NCBI GenBank assembly: GCA_032207245.1
Contig: CM063502.1
Location: forward strand, 51,240,117-51,304,116
Direction of reading: 5' to 3'
Length of the DNA: 64,000 nucleotides
DNA from: Pardosa pseudoannulata
Lineage: Eukaryota > Arthropoda > Arachnida > Araneae > Lycosidae
Shown here: in pieces, positions 63,707-64,000 of the stretch
Layout of the letters: each line of letters begins with the position of its first letter
Position numbering within the stretch: the stretch's first letter is position 1
Notes under the pieces: model-generated
Databases searched by the model: none
The model's input: the letters and a program-made list of their open reading frames with translations, nothing else
What the model was told of the DNA's origin: nothing
Position numbers and translations under genes: made by a program

Positions 63707-64000
63707 TTACCTGAGCTCAAGGTGGTAGAGCAATTCAATGGGCCGTTTAATTTTACCTGCAGATGTTTGCAGTGTTACGCTTCTTACCCCTGGACCCGGC
63801 CTTTGTGAATTTCTACGACTCTTCCTAGTCTCTACATCTGGCTTGGTACCTTATCATCACCAATAAGAACTTCATCGTGTAGATTAAATTCAACATTAGG
63901 AATAGTAGGATTAATGAAATTAAAACTTTAAACTTGAAGAAGATATTTTCCTTTCTATCGTTTCCAGAATGCATTTAAAAGTTTTTTTACGGTACAAAAA
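63707..64000 (-). pseudogene. Decayed BEL/Pao-type integrase C-terminus, partial
   Basis: On the minus strand, a frame open to the right edge except for several lesions shows short blocks typical of the C-terminal end of BEL/Pao pol: FWKR near 63960, LIGDDKVP near 63855, LGRVVEIHKG near 63820 and, in another frame, KIKRPIELLYHLEL just before the stop at 63707. It carries in-frame stops at 63955-63957, 63928-63930 and 63832-63834, and a frameshift between about 63784 and 63796. It is therefore dead. The rest of pol lies beyond the window. Family assignment comes from these motifs alone, and another LTR-retroelement lineage is possible. Confidence 0.6.

Overview
This window is animal nuclear DNA: very AT-rich, with long introns, long (TA)n tracts, tRNA-derived SINEs, piggyBac-, hAT- and Tigger-type non-autonomous transposons and a BEL/Pao-like retroelement remnant. 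There are no operons, rRNA genes, CRISPR arrays or long open reading frames. The repeat mix fits an arthropod, perhaps an arachnid. That is an impression from composition and repeat style, not a proven assignment.

One gene can be supported. It is on the + strand, and its last four visible exons are 5781-5858, 17885-18035, 46789-46879 and 54046-54183. They are more GC-rich than their surroundings, have splice-site consensus, and join in one reading frame through phases 1, 2 and 0. Together they encode the last 151 residues of a single-pass membrane protein: a short membrane-proximal segment, one transmembrane helix, and a cytoplasmic tail of about 77 residues rich in Lys, Ser and Pro. Earlier exons must lie left of the window. 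I do not recognise the family. The introns are about 12.0, 28.8 and 7.2 kb, so almost the whole window is intron, plus 3' UTR and downstream sequence.

Layout. 1-5780 is intron upstream of the first visible exon, with two degenerate tandem arrays, two (TA)n tracts and a piggyBac-type MITE (3975-4288). 5859-17884 holds a family of tRNA-derived SINEs, a tandem segmental duplication (8152-9770), a roughly 220-bp repeat array and a 290-bp (TA)n tract. 18036-46788 holds more (TA)n, several SINE-like islands, an unexplained GC-rich island (26285-26960), a candidate element with a periodic GTTTGGA motif (29106-29700), a Tigger deletion derivative (34668-35045), a 1.8-kb near-perfect palindrome with a MITE at its centre (35046-36864), and several tandem arrays. 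46880-54045 has a roughly 580-bp (TA)n tract and two nested pairs of direct duplications. 54184-58930 is 3' UTR or downstream sequence with a hAT-type MITE (57962-58352). 58930-64000 is intergenic, with an A-rich stretch, a 218-bp tandem array and a decayed BEL/Pao integrase end on the minus strand at the right edge.

The points most worth a second look are the MITE-centred palindrome, the duplicated block whose 154-bp core is identical while its flanks have diverged, the paired splice acceptors before the third exon, and the GTTTGGA-repeat element.
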